64,000 nucleotides of DNA from Lutispora saccharofermentans (GCF_024363565.1 NZ_JAJEKE010000018.1:1-64000); one strand, 5' to 3'. Positions 1-8,304 are shown, counted from the stretch's first letter. The notes: a model not told the origin generated them from the sequence alone. Made by a program: numbers and translations.

Positions 1-1
1 G

Positions 2-58
2 AACGAGACTTCATTCAGTGATGAAATGCATCAATATTTCAATGCCATACAACAATAA
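2..58 (+). CDS. C-terminal tail of an upstream gene (partial)
   Basis: An open frame enters from the left edge and stops at TAA 56-58, giving about 18 residues ending in FNAIQQ. It is too short to identify. It could be a chance open frame; it is listed only because the stretch before the glmS leader is otherwise empty. Confidence 0.3.
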   Translation, partial: NETSFSDEMHQYFNAIQQ

Positions 59-115
59 GGCCTTGCGATAATATAATAAACAATGTAAAATATTTTTGCC
101 GTAAAAATTCAAAAT

Positions 116-143
116 TTCACGTCTAAACTGCATGATGTATTAT
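116..143 (+). promoter_or_regulatory. Candidate sigma-A promoter of glmS
   Basis: TTCACG (116-121) and TATTAT (138-143) are separated by 16 bp. This matches the vegetative consensus at four and five of six positions and lies upstream of the glmS ribozyme, so the transcript would contain the full ribozyme. The call rests on sequence likeness alone. Confidence 0.4.
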
Positions 144-220
144 GAAGGGAGGTGATGGAAAAAGTAATATGGAAAGGAGGGGAAAAGTGATCGGCAGCTG
201 TAAGTCTGAAGATATCAAAT

Positions 221-440
221 AAGCGCCTGGACTTGCATTATGCAAGTTGACGAGGAACAGGGTTCATCGAAATACTCGGCGGGTGCCCTGCGGCATAGCT
301 CAATGCCGATAGAGGTTTTACAAAACCGCAAGCGATTGCAGGTACAAAATAAACCGAAATGAGCTGATCATATTGTAGAGTCGGGGAACATTCCGTAAGG
401 TCATTATCGGGAACATTCCTCTGAGGTACAGACTCTAGGG
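221..440 (+). ncRNA. glmS ribozyme: glmS ribozyme (GlcN6P-responsive self-cleaving leader)
   Basis: The segment matches the glmS ribozyme core: AAGCGCC at the cleavage site (cut expected before G223), the P2 and pseudoknot strands TTGACGAGG (247-255), ATCGAAATACTCGGCGG (266-282), then TTTTACAAAACCGCAAGC. This RNA cleaves itself when glucosamine-6-phosphate binds and so lowers glmS mRNA. The P4/P4.1 side is approximate; there the 11-mer GGGAACATTCC occurs twice (384-394 and 409-419). It lies 5' of glmS in the same orientation, the normal arrangement in Firmicutes. The 3' limit is uncertain by tens of bases. Confidence 0.93.
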
Positions 441-511
441 AAAGAAATATGTTCCCATAAATTATTTACAGCGGCATGTAACCCCGTTCCTTAGTGAAAG
501 GGGAGAAATTA

Positions 512-2341
512 ATGTGTGGAATAGTTGGATATATCGGAGATAAAAATGCAGTTCCGGTATTGATGGATGGCTTGAAAAAGCTTGAATATAGAGGATATGA
601 CTCTGCCGGCGTGGCAGTATATGCAGAAGGAAAGGTTGAAATAAGGAAATACAAGGGTAGACTGAGCGTTCTGGAAGAACACCTGGATAAAGAAAAACTG
701 AGCGGCAATCTGGCCATAGGGCATACCAGATGGGCTACCCACGGGGAGCCTTCGGATGCCAACTCTCACCCTCATACGAATGAAAAAGGGGATATTGCCG
801 TAGTCCATAACGGAATAATAGAAAACTACCTGAAGATAAAGGATTTTCTCATCAGCAAGGGCTATGTGTTCAAATCGGAGGTGGACACAGAGGTGCTGGC
901 CCACTTCATCGACTACTATTATGAAGGGGACCTGGCGGAAGCGGTAAGGAAGGTCATAAAGAAAATCAAGGGCTCTTATGCCTTTGCAGTTATAACAAAC
1001 AGAGAACCGGACAAAATAGTATGCGTCAGAAAGGAAAACCCTCTGATAGTGGGAATAGGCGAAGGTGAAAACTATATCGCCTCGGACATCCCCGCCATAC
1101 TCAAGCATACGAGGAAAACATACCTCATGGGAGAAAACGAGCTGGCCGTCATAACCAAGTGTGACATCAGATTCTACTCGGAAAACGGCGAGCCTGTAAA
1201 AAAAGAAGTCTTCAATGTGGATTGGGATGTGTCCGCAGCAGAAAAAGGCGGCTACAGGCATTTCATGCTGAAGGAGATCCACGAGCAGCCAAAAGCAATA
1301 AAGGATACGATGACCGGAAGGATCGCGAAAGACTCCGATGCAATCAGATTAGATGACATAAAGCTGACTGCAGAGGACCTGGCAAGGTTTGGCAAGATTT
1401 TCATAGTCGCCTGCGGCACAGCCTATCATGCAGGATTGGCGGGCAAATACCTGATAGAGCATCTTGCCAAAATCCCCGTGGAAGTGGATGTAGCCTCTGA
1501 ATTCAGATACAGGAACCCACTGGTGGACGAAAAGACTTTGGTGATAATAATAAGCCAATCCGGCGAGACCCTGGACACCTTTGCAGCCCTGAAGGAAGCG
1601 AAGGGCAAGGGCGCAAGGATACTCAGCGTAGTAAACGTGGTGGGCAGCTCTATAGCAAGAGAATCCCACGATGTGCTTTACACCTGGGCAGGGCCTGAGA
1701 TAGCGGTAGCATCCACCAAGGCTTATACAACCCAGATAATCGCCCTGTATGAGATAGCCCTTCACATGGCCGATCTCAAGGGGACCTTGTCAAAAGAAGC
1801 GATAAAGGCCATCAAGGATGAAATGCTGAACCTCCCCGCGAAGATAGAGAAGGCGCTGGGAAACAAGGAAGAAATACAGAAGTTTGCTTCCAAGAACTCC
1901 GGCGAAAAGGACGTATTTTTCATCGGAAGAGGCCTGGACTACGCAGTAGCTCTGGAAGGCTCCCTGAAGCTCAAGGAAATATCCTATATACACTCGGACG
2001 CCTATGCGGCAGGAGAACTGAAGCATGGCCCCATAGCCCTGATAGAAGAGGGCACCGTAGTGATAGCTCTTATGGCCCAGCATGAGCTGTATGAGAAGAT
2101 GCTCAGCAATGTAAAAGAAGTCAAAGCGAGAGGAGCCTATGTATTCGCCATAGCAAAGGAGGGCAACAGGGAAGTAGAAACCATTGCCGACCAGACCCTA
2201 TATATACCTGAAGTATCAGATATGCTCTCACCTACTGTAACTGTGATACCCCTCCAGCTGCTGGCCTACTATATGGCAGTAGAAAAGGGCTGCGATGTGG
2301 ATATGCCAAGGAATTTGGCAAAGAGCGTGACTGTGGAGTAG
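512..2341 (+). CDS. glmS: Glutamine--fructose-6-phosphate aminotransferase (isomerizing)
   Basis: GlmS makes glucosamine-6-phosphate from fructose-6-phosphate and glutamine, the first step to UDP-GlcNAc for cell wall. The 609-residue length is normal. The start at 512 is preferred over an in-frame ATG at 494, because it follows AAAGGGGAG (497-505) and puts catalytic Cys directly after Met (MCGIVGYIG). The class II amidotransferase domain covers about residues 1-215 (HTRWATHG, HNGIIENY). Two SIS domains follow, with CGTAYHA, SQSGETLDT, TKAYTTQ and ELKHGPIAL. The C-terminus PRNLAKSVTVE is the conserved segment whose DNA is the Tn7 attachment region. The gene looks more GC-rich than the genes to its right. 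Control is by the upstream ribozyme. Confidence 0.98.
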   Translation: MCGIVGYIGDKNAVPVLMDGLKKLEYRGYDSAGVAVYAEGKVEIRKYKGRLSVLEEHLDKEKLSGNLAIGHTRWATHGEPSDANSHPHTNEKGDIAVVHNGIIENYLKIKDFLISKGYVFKSEVDTEVLAHFIDYYYEGDLAEAVRKVIKKIKGSYAFAVITNREPDKIVCVRKENPLIVGIGEGENYIASDIPAILKHTRKTYLMGENELAVITKCDIRFYSENGEPVKKEVFNVDWDVSAAEKGGYRHFMLKEIHEQPKAIKDTMTGRIAKDSDAIRLDDIKLTAEDLARFGKIFIVACGTAYHAGLAGKYLIEHLAKIPVEVDVASEFRYRNPLVDEKTLVIIISQSGETLDTFAALKEAKGKGARILSVVNVVGSSIARESHDVLYTWAGPEIAVASTKAYTTQIIALYEIALHMADLKGTLSKEAIKAIKDEMLNLPAKIEKALGNKEEIQKFASKNSGEKDVFFIGRGLDYAVALEGSLKLKEISYIHSDAYAAGELKHGPIALIEEGTVVIALMAQHELYEKMLSNVKEVKARGAYVFAIAKEGNREVETIADQTLYIPEVSDMLSPTVTVIPLQLLAYYMAVEKGCDVDMPRNLAKSVTVE

Positions 2342-2367
2342 AAGTGGACTGCCACAAAGACGGCTGT

Positions 2368-2393
2368 TGTGAGTTCTCAAAAAGTTTGAAAAT
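2368..2393 (+). repeat. Left terminal inverted repeat of a putative Tn7-like island
   Basis: These 26 bp match the reverse complement of 62240-62265 at 23 positions, including the unbroken core TTCTCAAAAAGTTTGA (2374-2389). The repeat begins with TGT, as Tn7-family ends do, and starts 26 bp after the glmS stop. A related motif, GTCTCTCAAAACTT (2417-2430), follows and may be a second transposase-binding site. No convincing 5-bp target duplication is visible. Confidence 0.6.
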
Positions 2394-2446
2394 GAGAGAC
2401 TGACTCTAAGTAGTTGGTCTCTCAAAACTTAATGGGGGTAATACAT

Positions 2447-2728
2447 ATGGTTAAGTTATTAAGAAAGTGCTTGCCTTATGAAAACGAAAGTTTGTTAAGT
2501 TTTATTTATAGGCTGGCTAAAGATAATGATTGTCTACCAAAATGGCTTCTGAAGGAATATAAGTTAGATAAAGCTTATATGGATAATTCTATTAACTTTA
2601 TGGATTATACAGAAAACAACTATTTAGATTTTTGCAAAATAAGTATAAATAGTTATAGTATATCAAACAATACATTTAACATAAATTTAAAAAGGAAGAA
2701 GCCTTATTATAGGAATAGTAACAAATAA
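2447..2728 (+). pseudogene. Truncated TniQ/TnsD-family transposition protein fragment
   Basis: The 93-residue product starts MVKLLRKCLPYENESLL and continues SFIYRLAKDN, which resembles the N-terminal TniQ domain motif (P-x-x-x-ESL-x-S-x-x-x-RLA-x-x-N). TniQ/TnsD proteins are target selectors of Tn7-type and Tn5053-type transposons and are normally several hundred residues long. Only the N-terminus remains here; the frame ends in a low-complexity Lys/Asn tail. The start at 2447 has a GGGGG site (2434-2438). The position 106 bp after the glmS stop fits a TnsD-directed insertion. The family call rests on a short stretch. Confidence 0.55.
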
Positions 2729-2738
2729 GACTGACAAA

Positions 2739-3056
2739 ATGCAAGCATGTATAGATGCATGTACAAAATGTGCACAGGCATGTTATGAGTGTTTTAATGC
2801 ATGTCTAAATGAACCGGATCTTAATGCAAGGAAGAATTGTGTGGCAATATTGGTTGAATGTGCAATGATGTGCCAGATGTCCGCTGCAATGATGTCTATG
2901 AACGGCCAGTTTTCAAAGTCTCATTGCCAGCTATGTGCTCAAATATGTGATAAATGTGCTCAAGAATGCGATATGTTTAAAGACGATCACTGCAAGAAAT
3001 GTGCTGATATTTGCCGTATGTGTGCAGATGAATGCAGAAAAATGGCTGCTATGTAA
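2739..3056 (+). CDS. Cys-rich four-helix (DUF326/Csp-type) copper-storage-like protein
   Basis: The 105 residues contain regularly spaced Cys pairs along helices (CIDACTKCAQACYECFNAC, then LCAQICDKCAQECDMF and CKKCADICRMCADEC). This is the pattern of cytosolic Csp3-type four-helix bundles that bind many Cu(I) ions inside the bundle. No Shine-Dalgarno site precedes ATG 2739, and the frame is open upstream into the transposon fragment, so the native 5' end may have been lost or the gene may rely on read-through. A hairpin terminator follows. A role in metal storage or detoxification is known for the family; here it is inferred. Confidence 0.75.
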   Translation: MQACIDACTKCAQACYECFNACLNEPDLNARKNCVAILVECAMMCQMSAAMMSMNGQFSKSHCQLCAQICDKCAQECDMFKDDHCKKCADICRMCADECRKMAAM

Positions 3057-3080
3057 TAGGCTGAATAGCAATTATCTTAG

Positions 3081-3130
3081 CGCACCTATTAAGTATATAC
3101 GCAAACGATACTAATAGGTGCGTTATATTT
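3081..3130 (+). terminator. Rho-independent terminator after the Cys-rich protein gene
   Basis: A perfect 11-bp stem, CGCACCTATTA (3081-3091) with TAATAGGTGCG (3112-3122), has a 20-nt loop and is followed by TTATATTTTAT. Confidence 0.7.
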
Positions 3131-3151
3131 TATGTAATACAATAGAAAGGA

Positions 3152-3385
3152 ATGATGAACATGATGGGCTATGGTTATGGAATGATGGTATTTGCAATGA
3201 TTATACCCCTACTATTAATAGGATTAGTTGTGTATGCAGCTGTTAAGTTAGCACTGGGAAGTAATAGAAGCAATAATACATTAGATGTAAAAAATGATGC
3301 CATTGATATCTTGAATGAAAGATATTCAAAGGGAGAAATATCTGAAGAAGAATACACACGTAAAAAGAAAATGATAAGAGAGTAG
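3152..3385 (+). CDS. Small SHOCT-domain membrane protein
   Basis: The product is at most 77 residues. A Met/Gly/Tyr-rich N-terminus leads into one hydrophobic helix (MMVFAMIIPLLLIGLVVYAAV, about residues 11-31). A C-terminal SHOCT motif follows (DAIDILNERYSKGEISEEEY). Such proteins are common next to copper or envelope-stress genes and have no fixed function. GAAAGGA (3145-3151) abuts the first ATG, so translation may begin at the third ATG (3161), giving 74 residues. Confidence 0.7.
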   Translation: MMNMMGYGYGMMVFAMIIPLLLIGLVVYAAVKLALGSNRSNNTLDVKNDAIDILNERYSKGEISEEEYTRKKKMIRE

Positions 3386-3451
3386 TGTTAGTATTTATTG
3401 CGAAGAAAAAGGTGATATCATCCCAAAGAGACAGAGGATGGAATGATTATT

Positions 3452-3479
3452 TTGATTAAATGGCAAGATTTAATATAAG
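3452..3479 (+). promoter_or_regulatory. Candidate sigma-A promoter of the cyclopropane synthase gene
   Basis: TTGATT (3452-3457), a 16-bp spacer and TATAAG (3474-3479) lie about 100 bp before the start at 3576. The rest of the 3386-3575 gap shows no gene. Confidence 0.4.
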
Positions 3480-3575
3480 ATTTAGTTAGTAAAAATGAAT
3501 ATACATATATGGAAAATTTAAGGTAATAATAGAAAGGGTCGCTATTATATTTGATAAAGCTAAGAAGGTGAAAAT

Positions 3576-4766
3576 ATGGAGAAAATGCTTCTTCACAATT
3601 TTTCTCAAAGAATTAAAGAGCACTCCTTTTCTATTGATTACTGGGATGGTACAAGCATTAATTATGGTCAAGACACCCCTGCCTTTAAAATTATATTCCA
3701 TGAAAAAATTCCAGCAGTAAAGCTATTGAAGGATCCATCATTAGCTTTTGGAGAAGCCTATATGGATGGAATTATTGACTTTGAGGGTGATTTACAGGGA
3801 ATTATTGAAACATTTTACAAAATGATTCCTCCATCTTTTAAAAAGAAAAGCTTCAGTGGATTGCAGAATTTTTTTTCAAATGAAAATAAATCAACTTCTC
3901 TAAGAAAACAACAAAAAGATATTAAGCATCACTACGATTTAGGAAATGATTTTTATGAGCTGTGGCTTGATGAGACTATGAGCTACTCATGTGCTTACTT
4001 TTGTTCTCCGGAGGATTCTCTTCCTCAAGCTCAACTACAAAAAATTGATTACATATTAAAAAAACTACAGCTTCATCCGGGAGAATCTTTACTGGATATA
4101 GGCAGCGGATGGGGTTGGCTGATTATTCGTGCTGCTCAGCAGTATGGAGTAAGAGCATTGGGTGTAACTTTAAGTGAAGAACAATATACCAAAACAAAAC
4201 AGCGAATTGCTGAACTAGGATTAAAAGGAAAAGTAGACGTAAAGCGGATGGATTATCGAACTCTTGCAGAAAATAATAGTGAGAAATTTGATAAAGTAGT
4301 CAGTGTGGGAATGATAGAACATGTGGGAAGAGCTAATATATCTAAGTATATGGAAATGGTAAATAAGCTTCTTGTTCCTGGAGGCTTATCTGTTTTACAT
4401 TGTATTACAGGACAAATTGAGGGGCCGTGTAATAGGTGGATTCTTAAATACATCTTTCCAGGTGGATATATTCCTTCAATACGTGAGCTGATTTGGCTTT
4501 TACCTGAAAACGACTTCCATTTGCTAGATGTAGAAAGTCTACGATTACATTATGCTAGAACCTTACAACACTGGGCTAATAATTATGAAAAAAATTTAGA
4601 CTATGTTAGAAAAAAGTATGATGAGCGCTTTATTAAAATGTGGCGCTTATATCTAAATGCCTGTGCCACTTCCTTTCGTGTTAGTGGATTGAATATTCAC
4701 CAAATTGTTTTCTCGAAAGGAATTAATAACGAGTTGCCGATGACAAGGCACTATCTATACCAATGA
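3576..4766 (+). CDS. cfa: Cyclopropane-fatty-acyl-phospholipid synthase
   Basis: The enzyme adds a methylene from SAM across cis double bonds of membrane phospholipid acyl chains. The 396 residues show the family hallmarks in order: AFGEAYMDG in the N-terminal lipid-binding part, HHYDLGNDFY before the active site, SYSCAYF, the SAM loop LLDIGSGWGWL (about residues 170-180) and MIEHVGR (about 247). Length is normal. Its ribosome site is AGAAGGTG. It lies in the accessory block, not the biosynthetic operon, so a role in membrane lipids rather than in the cluster product is more likely. Confidence 0.93.
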   Translation: MEKMLLHNFSQRIKEHSFSIDYWDGTSINYGQDTPAFKIIFHEKIPAVKLLKDPSLAFGEAYMDGIIDFEGDLQGIIETFYKMIPPSFKKKSFSGLQNFFSNENKSTSLRKQQKDIKHHYDLGNDFYELWLDETMSYSCAYFCSPEDSLPQAQLQKIDYILKKLQLHPGESLLDIGSGWGWLIIRAAQQYGVRALGVTLSEEQYTKTKQRIAELGLKGKVDVKRMDYRTLAENNSEKFDKVVSVGMIEHVGRANISKYMEMVNKLLVPGGLSVLHCITGQIEGPCNRWILKYIFPGGYIPSIRELIWLLPENDFHLLDVESLRLHYARTLQHWANNYEKNLDYVRKKYDERFIKMWRLYLNACATSFRVSGLNIHQIVFSKGINNELPMTRHYLYQ

Positions 4767-4835
4767 ATTAAAGCGCCTGACACTTTTAGTCGTATAAAAT
4801 ATTATATAAATGTTAATGGCTGAGGAGGTATTGAT

Positions 4836-5534
4836 TTGGATTGGAAGTCATTTATGGAAGGAAGCAAGAACTTATCTACATTTGCTTTGGCCATAAGAGC
4901 TGTGATTCTTTATATAGCATTGATTATTGCAACTCGCTTGATGGGTCACCGTCAAGTAGGAATTTTATCAGGTCACAACTATTTAGTAGCTGCCGGAATT
5001 GTGAGCTTAGCCGCTATTCGAATGCTGAATCCGGAATCTTCTCTTACTTCCGGTATCGTAATTGTATTTGTTTATGCCTTTGTAAATATCTTTTTATCTT
5101 ATTTAGATATAAAATGGCCTAGGGCAATCGATCGCAAACCGACAATTCTTATGAAGGATGGAATAATGCTCAGGCAAAATATGCTTGATTGCCATGTAAC
5201 ACTTGATAATCTGTTAGGACAATTAAGACTGAAGGGAGCTCATAATCTATCGGAAATCAACTCTATTGTATTAGAACCCTATGGTAAAATAAGTGTTATC
5301 AAAAAGCCTGAAGCTCTGCCTCTTACACGAAAGCAAATGAACCTGCCGTCTAAAATGGCAGCATTACCTGCAATCCTTATTTATGATGGGAAAATAGACG
5401 AAGAAAACCTTAATAGCATGGGCTTGGACCATAAGTGGCTAATGGCAAAATTAAGAGAGAAAGGGATTTCTAGTCCACAAAATATATTTTTAGCTATGCT
5501 TGAATCGGATGGAACTGTTTATATAAGTATATAG
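4836..5534 (+). CDS. DUF421 (YetF-like) membrane protein, copy 1
   Basis: The 232-residue protein has three N-terminal hydrophobic helices (about residues 15-80) including the family motif RLMGHRQVG, then a cytoplasmic alpha/beta part (KPTILMKDGIMLRQNM, LDCHVTLDNLLGQLRLKG). Translation is taken from TTG 4836 because GGAGG (4823-4827) lies 8 bp upstream. The next gene is a diverged copy. Such pairs occur in spore-forming Firmicutes; the biochemical function is not known to me. Confidence 0.8.
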   Translation: MDWKSFMEGSKNLSTFALAIRAVILYIALIIATRLMGHRQVGILSGHNYLVAAGIVSLAAIRMLNPESSLTSGIVIVFVYAFVNIFLSYLDIKWPRAIDRKPTILMKDGIMLRQNMLDCHVTLDNLLGQLRLKGAHNLSEINSIVLEPYGKISVIKKPEALPLTRKQMNLPSKMAALPAILIYDGKIDEENLNSMGLDHKWLMAKLREKGISSPQNIFLAMLESDGTVYISI

Positions 5535-5550
5535 TGAAGAAGGGATGATA

Positions 5551-6270
5551 ATGGAGCTAATAAAAGATATATTCGGTTCTGCTGAAAAAATAAGTCCCTT
5601 TATATTTGCTTTACGCAGTATTGTTGTCGGAGGTCTCCTATATATTGAAGGGAAAGTTTTACCTCATAGATCCGGAGGGCAATTCGCTGGGTACGATTTC
5701 GCATTTTTCTGGATGATGGATGGAATTACAGCGGCGCCATTATTTGAAGCCAAAATTAGCTTTATTAACACTGTTGTTATAGTTGCTGTTATATATGCTA
5801 TTCATTATCTTATATCTTATATTGCTGTAAAAAACAAAGCTTTTGCGAAGATAGTAATGGGAAAAGCAATTCTACTAATATCCGGAGGGAAAATCCTTAG
5901 ACCCAATATGGCAAAAGCACTTTTCCCGTTAGAACTGCTTTTGTCTGATATGAGAAGCGCAGATGCCCCTAATATTAGTGAGGTGGAAGCAGCAGTTTTG
6001 GAAACCAGCGGTCATGTAAGCGTTCTAAAAAAATCTGATTATCAGCCTGTAACTCCAAAGGATTTAAACGTTCAAACCATGGGAGGCGGTCTTCCAATTC
6101 TTCTTATAAATGAGGGGAGGATTATAGAAAATAATTTGAAGGAATTAGGTTATGACAAGAAATGGCTGAAAGAAGAATTGCTTAAAAAAGGTATATCAGA
6201 TACAAAATATGTTTATGCTGCATTGATTGATTCTGCTGGTGAATTATACTACTCGGTAATAACTGAATAG
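5551..6270 (+). CDS. DUF421-like membrane protein, copy 2
   Basis: The 239-residue paralogue of the preceding protein keeps the same plan: three hydrophobic helices, then KAILLISGGKILRPNMAKA and PLELLLSDMRSADAPNISEVEA. The ATG at 5551 is better spaced from GAAGAAGGG (5537-5544) than the ATG at 5545. The RLMG motif is replaced by KVLPHRSGG, so it is more diverged than copy 1. It probably forms one operon with copy 1, 16 bp downstream. Confidence 0.75.
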   Translation: MELIKDIFGSAEKISPFIFALRSIVVGGLLYIEGKVLPHRSGGQFAGYDFAFFWMMDGITAAPLFEAKISFINTVVIVAVIYAIHYLISYIAVKNKAFAKIVMGKAILLISGGKILRPNMAKALFPLELLLSDMRSADAPNISEVEAAVLETSGHVSVLKKSDYQPVTPKDLNVQTMGGGLPILLINEGRIIENNLKELGYDKKWLKEELLKKGISDTKYVYAALIDSAGELYYSVITE

Positions 6271-6295
6271 AAGAAATACAGGAGGTAATATAAAA

Positions 6296-6496
6296 ATGCT
6301 TACTGAAAAAGAAATAATGAACAATGCTTTTAAGGAATTGCAATTGCGTGAAACCAGTATGGCAAAGAAATATGCCAATATTTCAGAACAAATTAACGAC
6401 CCAAAGCTTAAGCAGATGATAAAAGGAATGGAGCAGGGTTCGCGCAATAACTATAATACGTTGACACAAACCATGTCAAAGTATTCAATTTTTTAA
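6296..6496 (+). CDS. Small helical protein, CotF/ferritin-like fragment type
   Basis: The 66 residues are almost wholly helical (EIMNNAFKELQLRETSMAKKYANISEQ, INDPKLKQMIKGM) and resemble half of a coat-F style bundle. A strong AGGAGGT site lies upstream. It pairs with the next small gene and follows the DUF421 genes, a neighbourhood typical of spore-forming Firmicutes. The sporulation link is inferred from context only. Confidence 0.55.
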   Translation: MLTEKEIMNNAFKELQLRETSMAKKYANISEQINDPKLKQMIKGMEQGSRNNYNTLTQTMSKYSIF

Positions 6497-6513
6497 ATGG
6501 AGTGTGATATTGT

Positions 6514-6711
6514 ATGAATAATATGGACTTTTTACATGATTCTCTGCAGGATGAAATGATGCTGCAAGCTATGTACAATAAATATATGATGGAGATCAGC
6601 AATCCGGAGGTCCGTCAGCTTTTTACCCAATTAAGAGATGCAAAAATGCAAAATATTACACAACTGCAGCAAGAAATTAAAACCATGATGCAACAAGGGA
6701 AAACTCAGTAG
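6514..6711 (+). CDS. Small CotF-like spore-coat-type protein
   Basis: The 65 residues match the repeated motif of coat-F proteins (LHDSLQDEMMLQAMYNKYM, then ISNPEVRQLFTQLRDAKM and QLQQEIKTMM). Full CotF domains are longer, so this and the preceding gene may together form one bundle. GGAGTGTGAT precedes the ATG. Confidence 0.6.
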   Translation: MNNMDFLHDSLQDEMMLQAMYNKYMMEISNPEVRQLFTQLRDAKMQNITQLQQEIKTMMQQGKTQ

Positions 6712-6898
6712 AAATTAGGAGAACAATAAGCTTCTTGGTGAGGACCAATTTATATTGGTTCTATATATCCCTTTAACAACTTTAGATAACTTGTTATATC
6801 AATTTCACAATATTTAATAAAAGAAGACTACTTTAAGATTCAAAATGTAATGAAAGAACTGAGAGACCAACTAGATAGAAAAATGACACAGAAATTCT
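6712..6898. other. Spacer without a supported gene
   Basis: The stretch holds a short open frame ending at TAG 6898-6900 (ELRDQLDRKMTQKF) but no start with a ribosome site. It may be the remnant of a small gene. Nothing else is recognised. Confidence 0.4.
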
Positions 6899-6944
6899 AG
6901 CTCTTGCGACAGGTAAGATTACCTGCCGAAAGAGCTTTTGTTTT
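6899..6944 (+). terminator. Rho-independent terminator closing the accessory gene block
   Basis: The outer stem is AGCTCTT (6899-6905) with AAGAGCT (6930-6936). The inner stem is CAGGTA (6910-6915) with TACCTG (6920-6925) and a four-base loop. TTTGTTTT follows on the plus strand. Confidence 0.8.
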
Positions 6945-6981
6945 ATAAGATAATAAAATAATAATACATAGTATGTATAGC

Positions 6982-8304
6982 TTACTGAATATTATTTACG
7001 AAATATTTAATGGGCTCTGTAAATAAATTAATATTCTCACTGTGTTTTAGTAAATATTTAATTGCGTCGTCTATTTGCCCTAGCATACTAAAAGCTATAC
7101 TTAGTGAGTAATATAAGTAAGGTTTGAACTCTGCATCAACAGAGGGCTCAAAATAGCACTCTGATTCCTTTAATACTTCTAATGCCTTATCAATATTGCC
7201 ACGTCTTAGGTATATAATCCCCAAGATTATTAATAATTCACTAAAGTTTTTTTTGTCGTCTTGATTGAGATCAATTACATGTCTAAGCTGTTCCATATCT
7301 ATTCTTTCCTTATTAAGTAGAAAAGTGGTTTTTATTATCTCTGCCAGACAATTATTATACTTTAAGGTATATTGAGAATTTCTAAAGTAATTCATGGACT
7401 TATTAAGATAGTACAAAGCCTTTTCGTATTTAGCTTCATAACGCAAGAGTATGCCTAGATTAATATAGCATCTATGAATATAAGCCTCATCGCCTATTAG
7501 GCTGAAATACTCTATGGATTTATTTATACTATTGATTGCGTCGATGTATTTTTTATGGCTCTTATAACATAGTGATAAAAGCATATTTAGCTCACCAAAG
7601 TTGTGGAAAACACTATATTCTTTTGCATAGTGGAGAGCTCTATAAATTACTTCTTCTGCTTGAGATATTTTATCCTGAGAGAATAGAGACAAGGATATAT
7701 TGTACATGACATCTATTTTGTACTTGATATTGTCCAGATTAATATCCAATATCAGAGAGTCAACGGTCAAGAGGGTCTGCTCCATCTCTTCAAATTGCTT
7801 ATTGTTATAGCATATAGTTGCTATGCAATTAGATACCTTTATAAGGTATTCGGAGATACCGGTATTTTGAGCTATAAAATAGGATAATGCACACTTAAGG
7901 GTTTTATAGGCCCTCTCATCTTGTAGTTTGAAATATGAAAGACCTAACAATGCGTGGGTTTTACCTAGAAGCTGTGGATCAGTAAAATTTTCGCTATTAA
8001 AGTAAGTGATCACACGCATCGCTTTATCTACAACGTCTTCATATAAAGATGACAAAAATAACGATTCGATTTCATCAATGAGGATTATATACTTATCATT
8101 TGTATCCTCGTTATCATCTAAAAAATATGAATAGGGCTTATTTAGTTTGGAAGCAATATATTCCAATGTCGATAAAGATGGATTAGTATATCCGTTTTCT
8201 ATCAAACTTAGTTGGCTCCGGCTAATTTTATCTCCGGCCAGTTCTGACTGTGTTAATCCCATTTCTTTTCTTATCTTTTTAATTTTATTTCCAAGAATAT
8301 TCAT
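6982..8304 (-). CDS. XRE-type HTH / TPR regulator (RRNPP-like)
   Basis: The 440 residues begin with a Cro/CI-type helix-turn-helix (about 6-60; MGLTQSELAGDKISRSQLSL, IENGYTNPSL). Tandem TPR-like helical hairpins fill the rest (for example NFGELNMLLSLCYKSHKKY and YEKALYYLNKSMNYF). This is the plan of RRNPP cytoplasmic receptors (PlcR, NprR, clostridial Qsr proteins) that bind re-imported signal peptides. The ribosome site AAGGAG is visible on the minus strand. It is divergent from a small exported-peptide gene, the usual partner of such receptors, and sits at the left border of the cluster. Cluster control is therefore plausible but unproven. Confidence 0.8.
   Translation of the reverse strand: MNILGNKIKKIRKEMGLTQSELAGDKISRSQLSLIENGYTNPSLSTLEYIASKLNKPYSYFLDDNEDTNDKYIILIDEIESLFLSSLYEDVVDKAMRVITYFNSENFTDPQLLGKTHALLGLSYFKLQDERAYKTLKCALSYFIAQNTGISEYLIKVSNCIATICYNNKQFEEMEQTLLTVDSLILDINLDNIKYKIDVMYNISLSLFSQDKISQAEEVIYRALHYAKEYSVFHNFGELNMLLSLCYKSHKKYIDAINSINKSIEYFSLIGDEAYIHRCYINLGILLRYEAKYEKALYYLNKSMNYFRNSQYTLKYNNCLAEIIKTTFLLNKERIDMEQLRHVIDLNQDDKKNFSELLIILGIIYLRRGNIDKALEVLKESECYFEPSVDAEFKPYLYYSLSIAFSMLGQIDDAIKYLLKHSENINLFTEPIKYFVNNIQ

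Noticed and set aside
154..189. Eleven-residue ORF between the glmS promoter and ribozyme
   Set aside because: The GGAGG sequence is only a few bases from its ATG, and nothing suggests a peptide function.
494..511. Upstream in-frame ATG for glmS (18 bp earlier)
   Set aside because: It lies inside the ribosome-site region and would bury the catalytic Cys that must follow the removed initiator Met.
509..1282. Long minus-strand open frame opposite glmS
   Set aside because: It is a shadow of the real gene, with no ribosome site and low-likelihood protein composition.
3576..4766. Assigning the cyclopropane synthase to the biosynthetic pathway
   Set aside because: It is separated by a terminator, a divergent regulator and its own promoter, and looks like an ordinary phospholipid enzyme.
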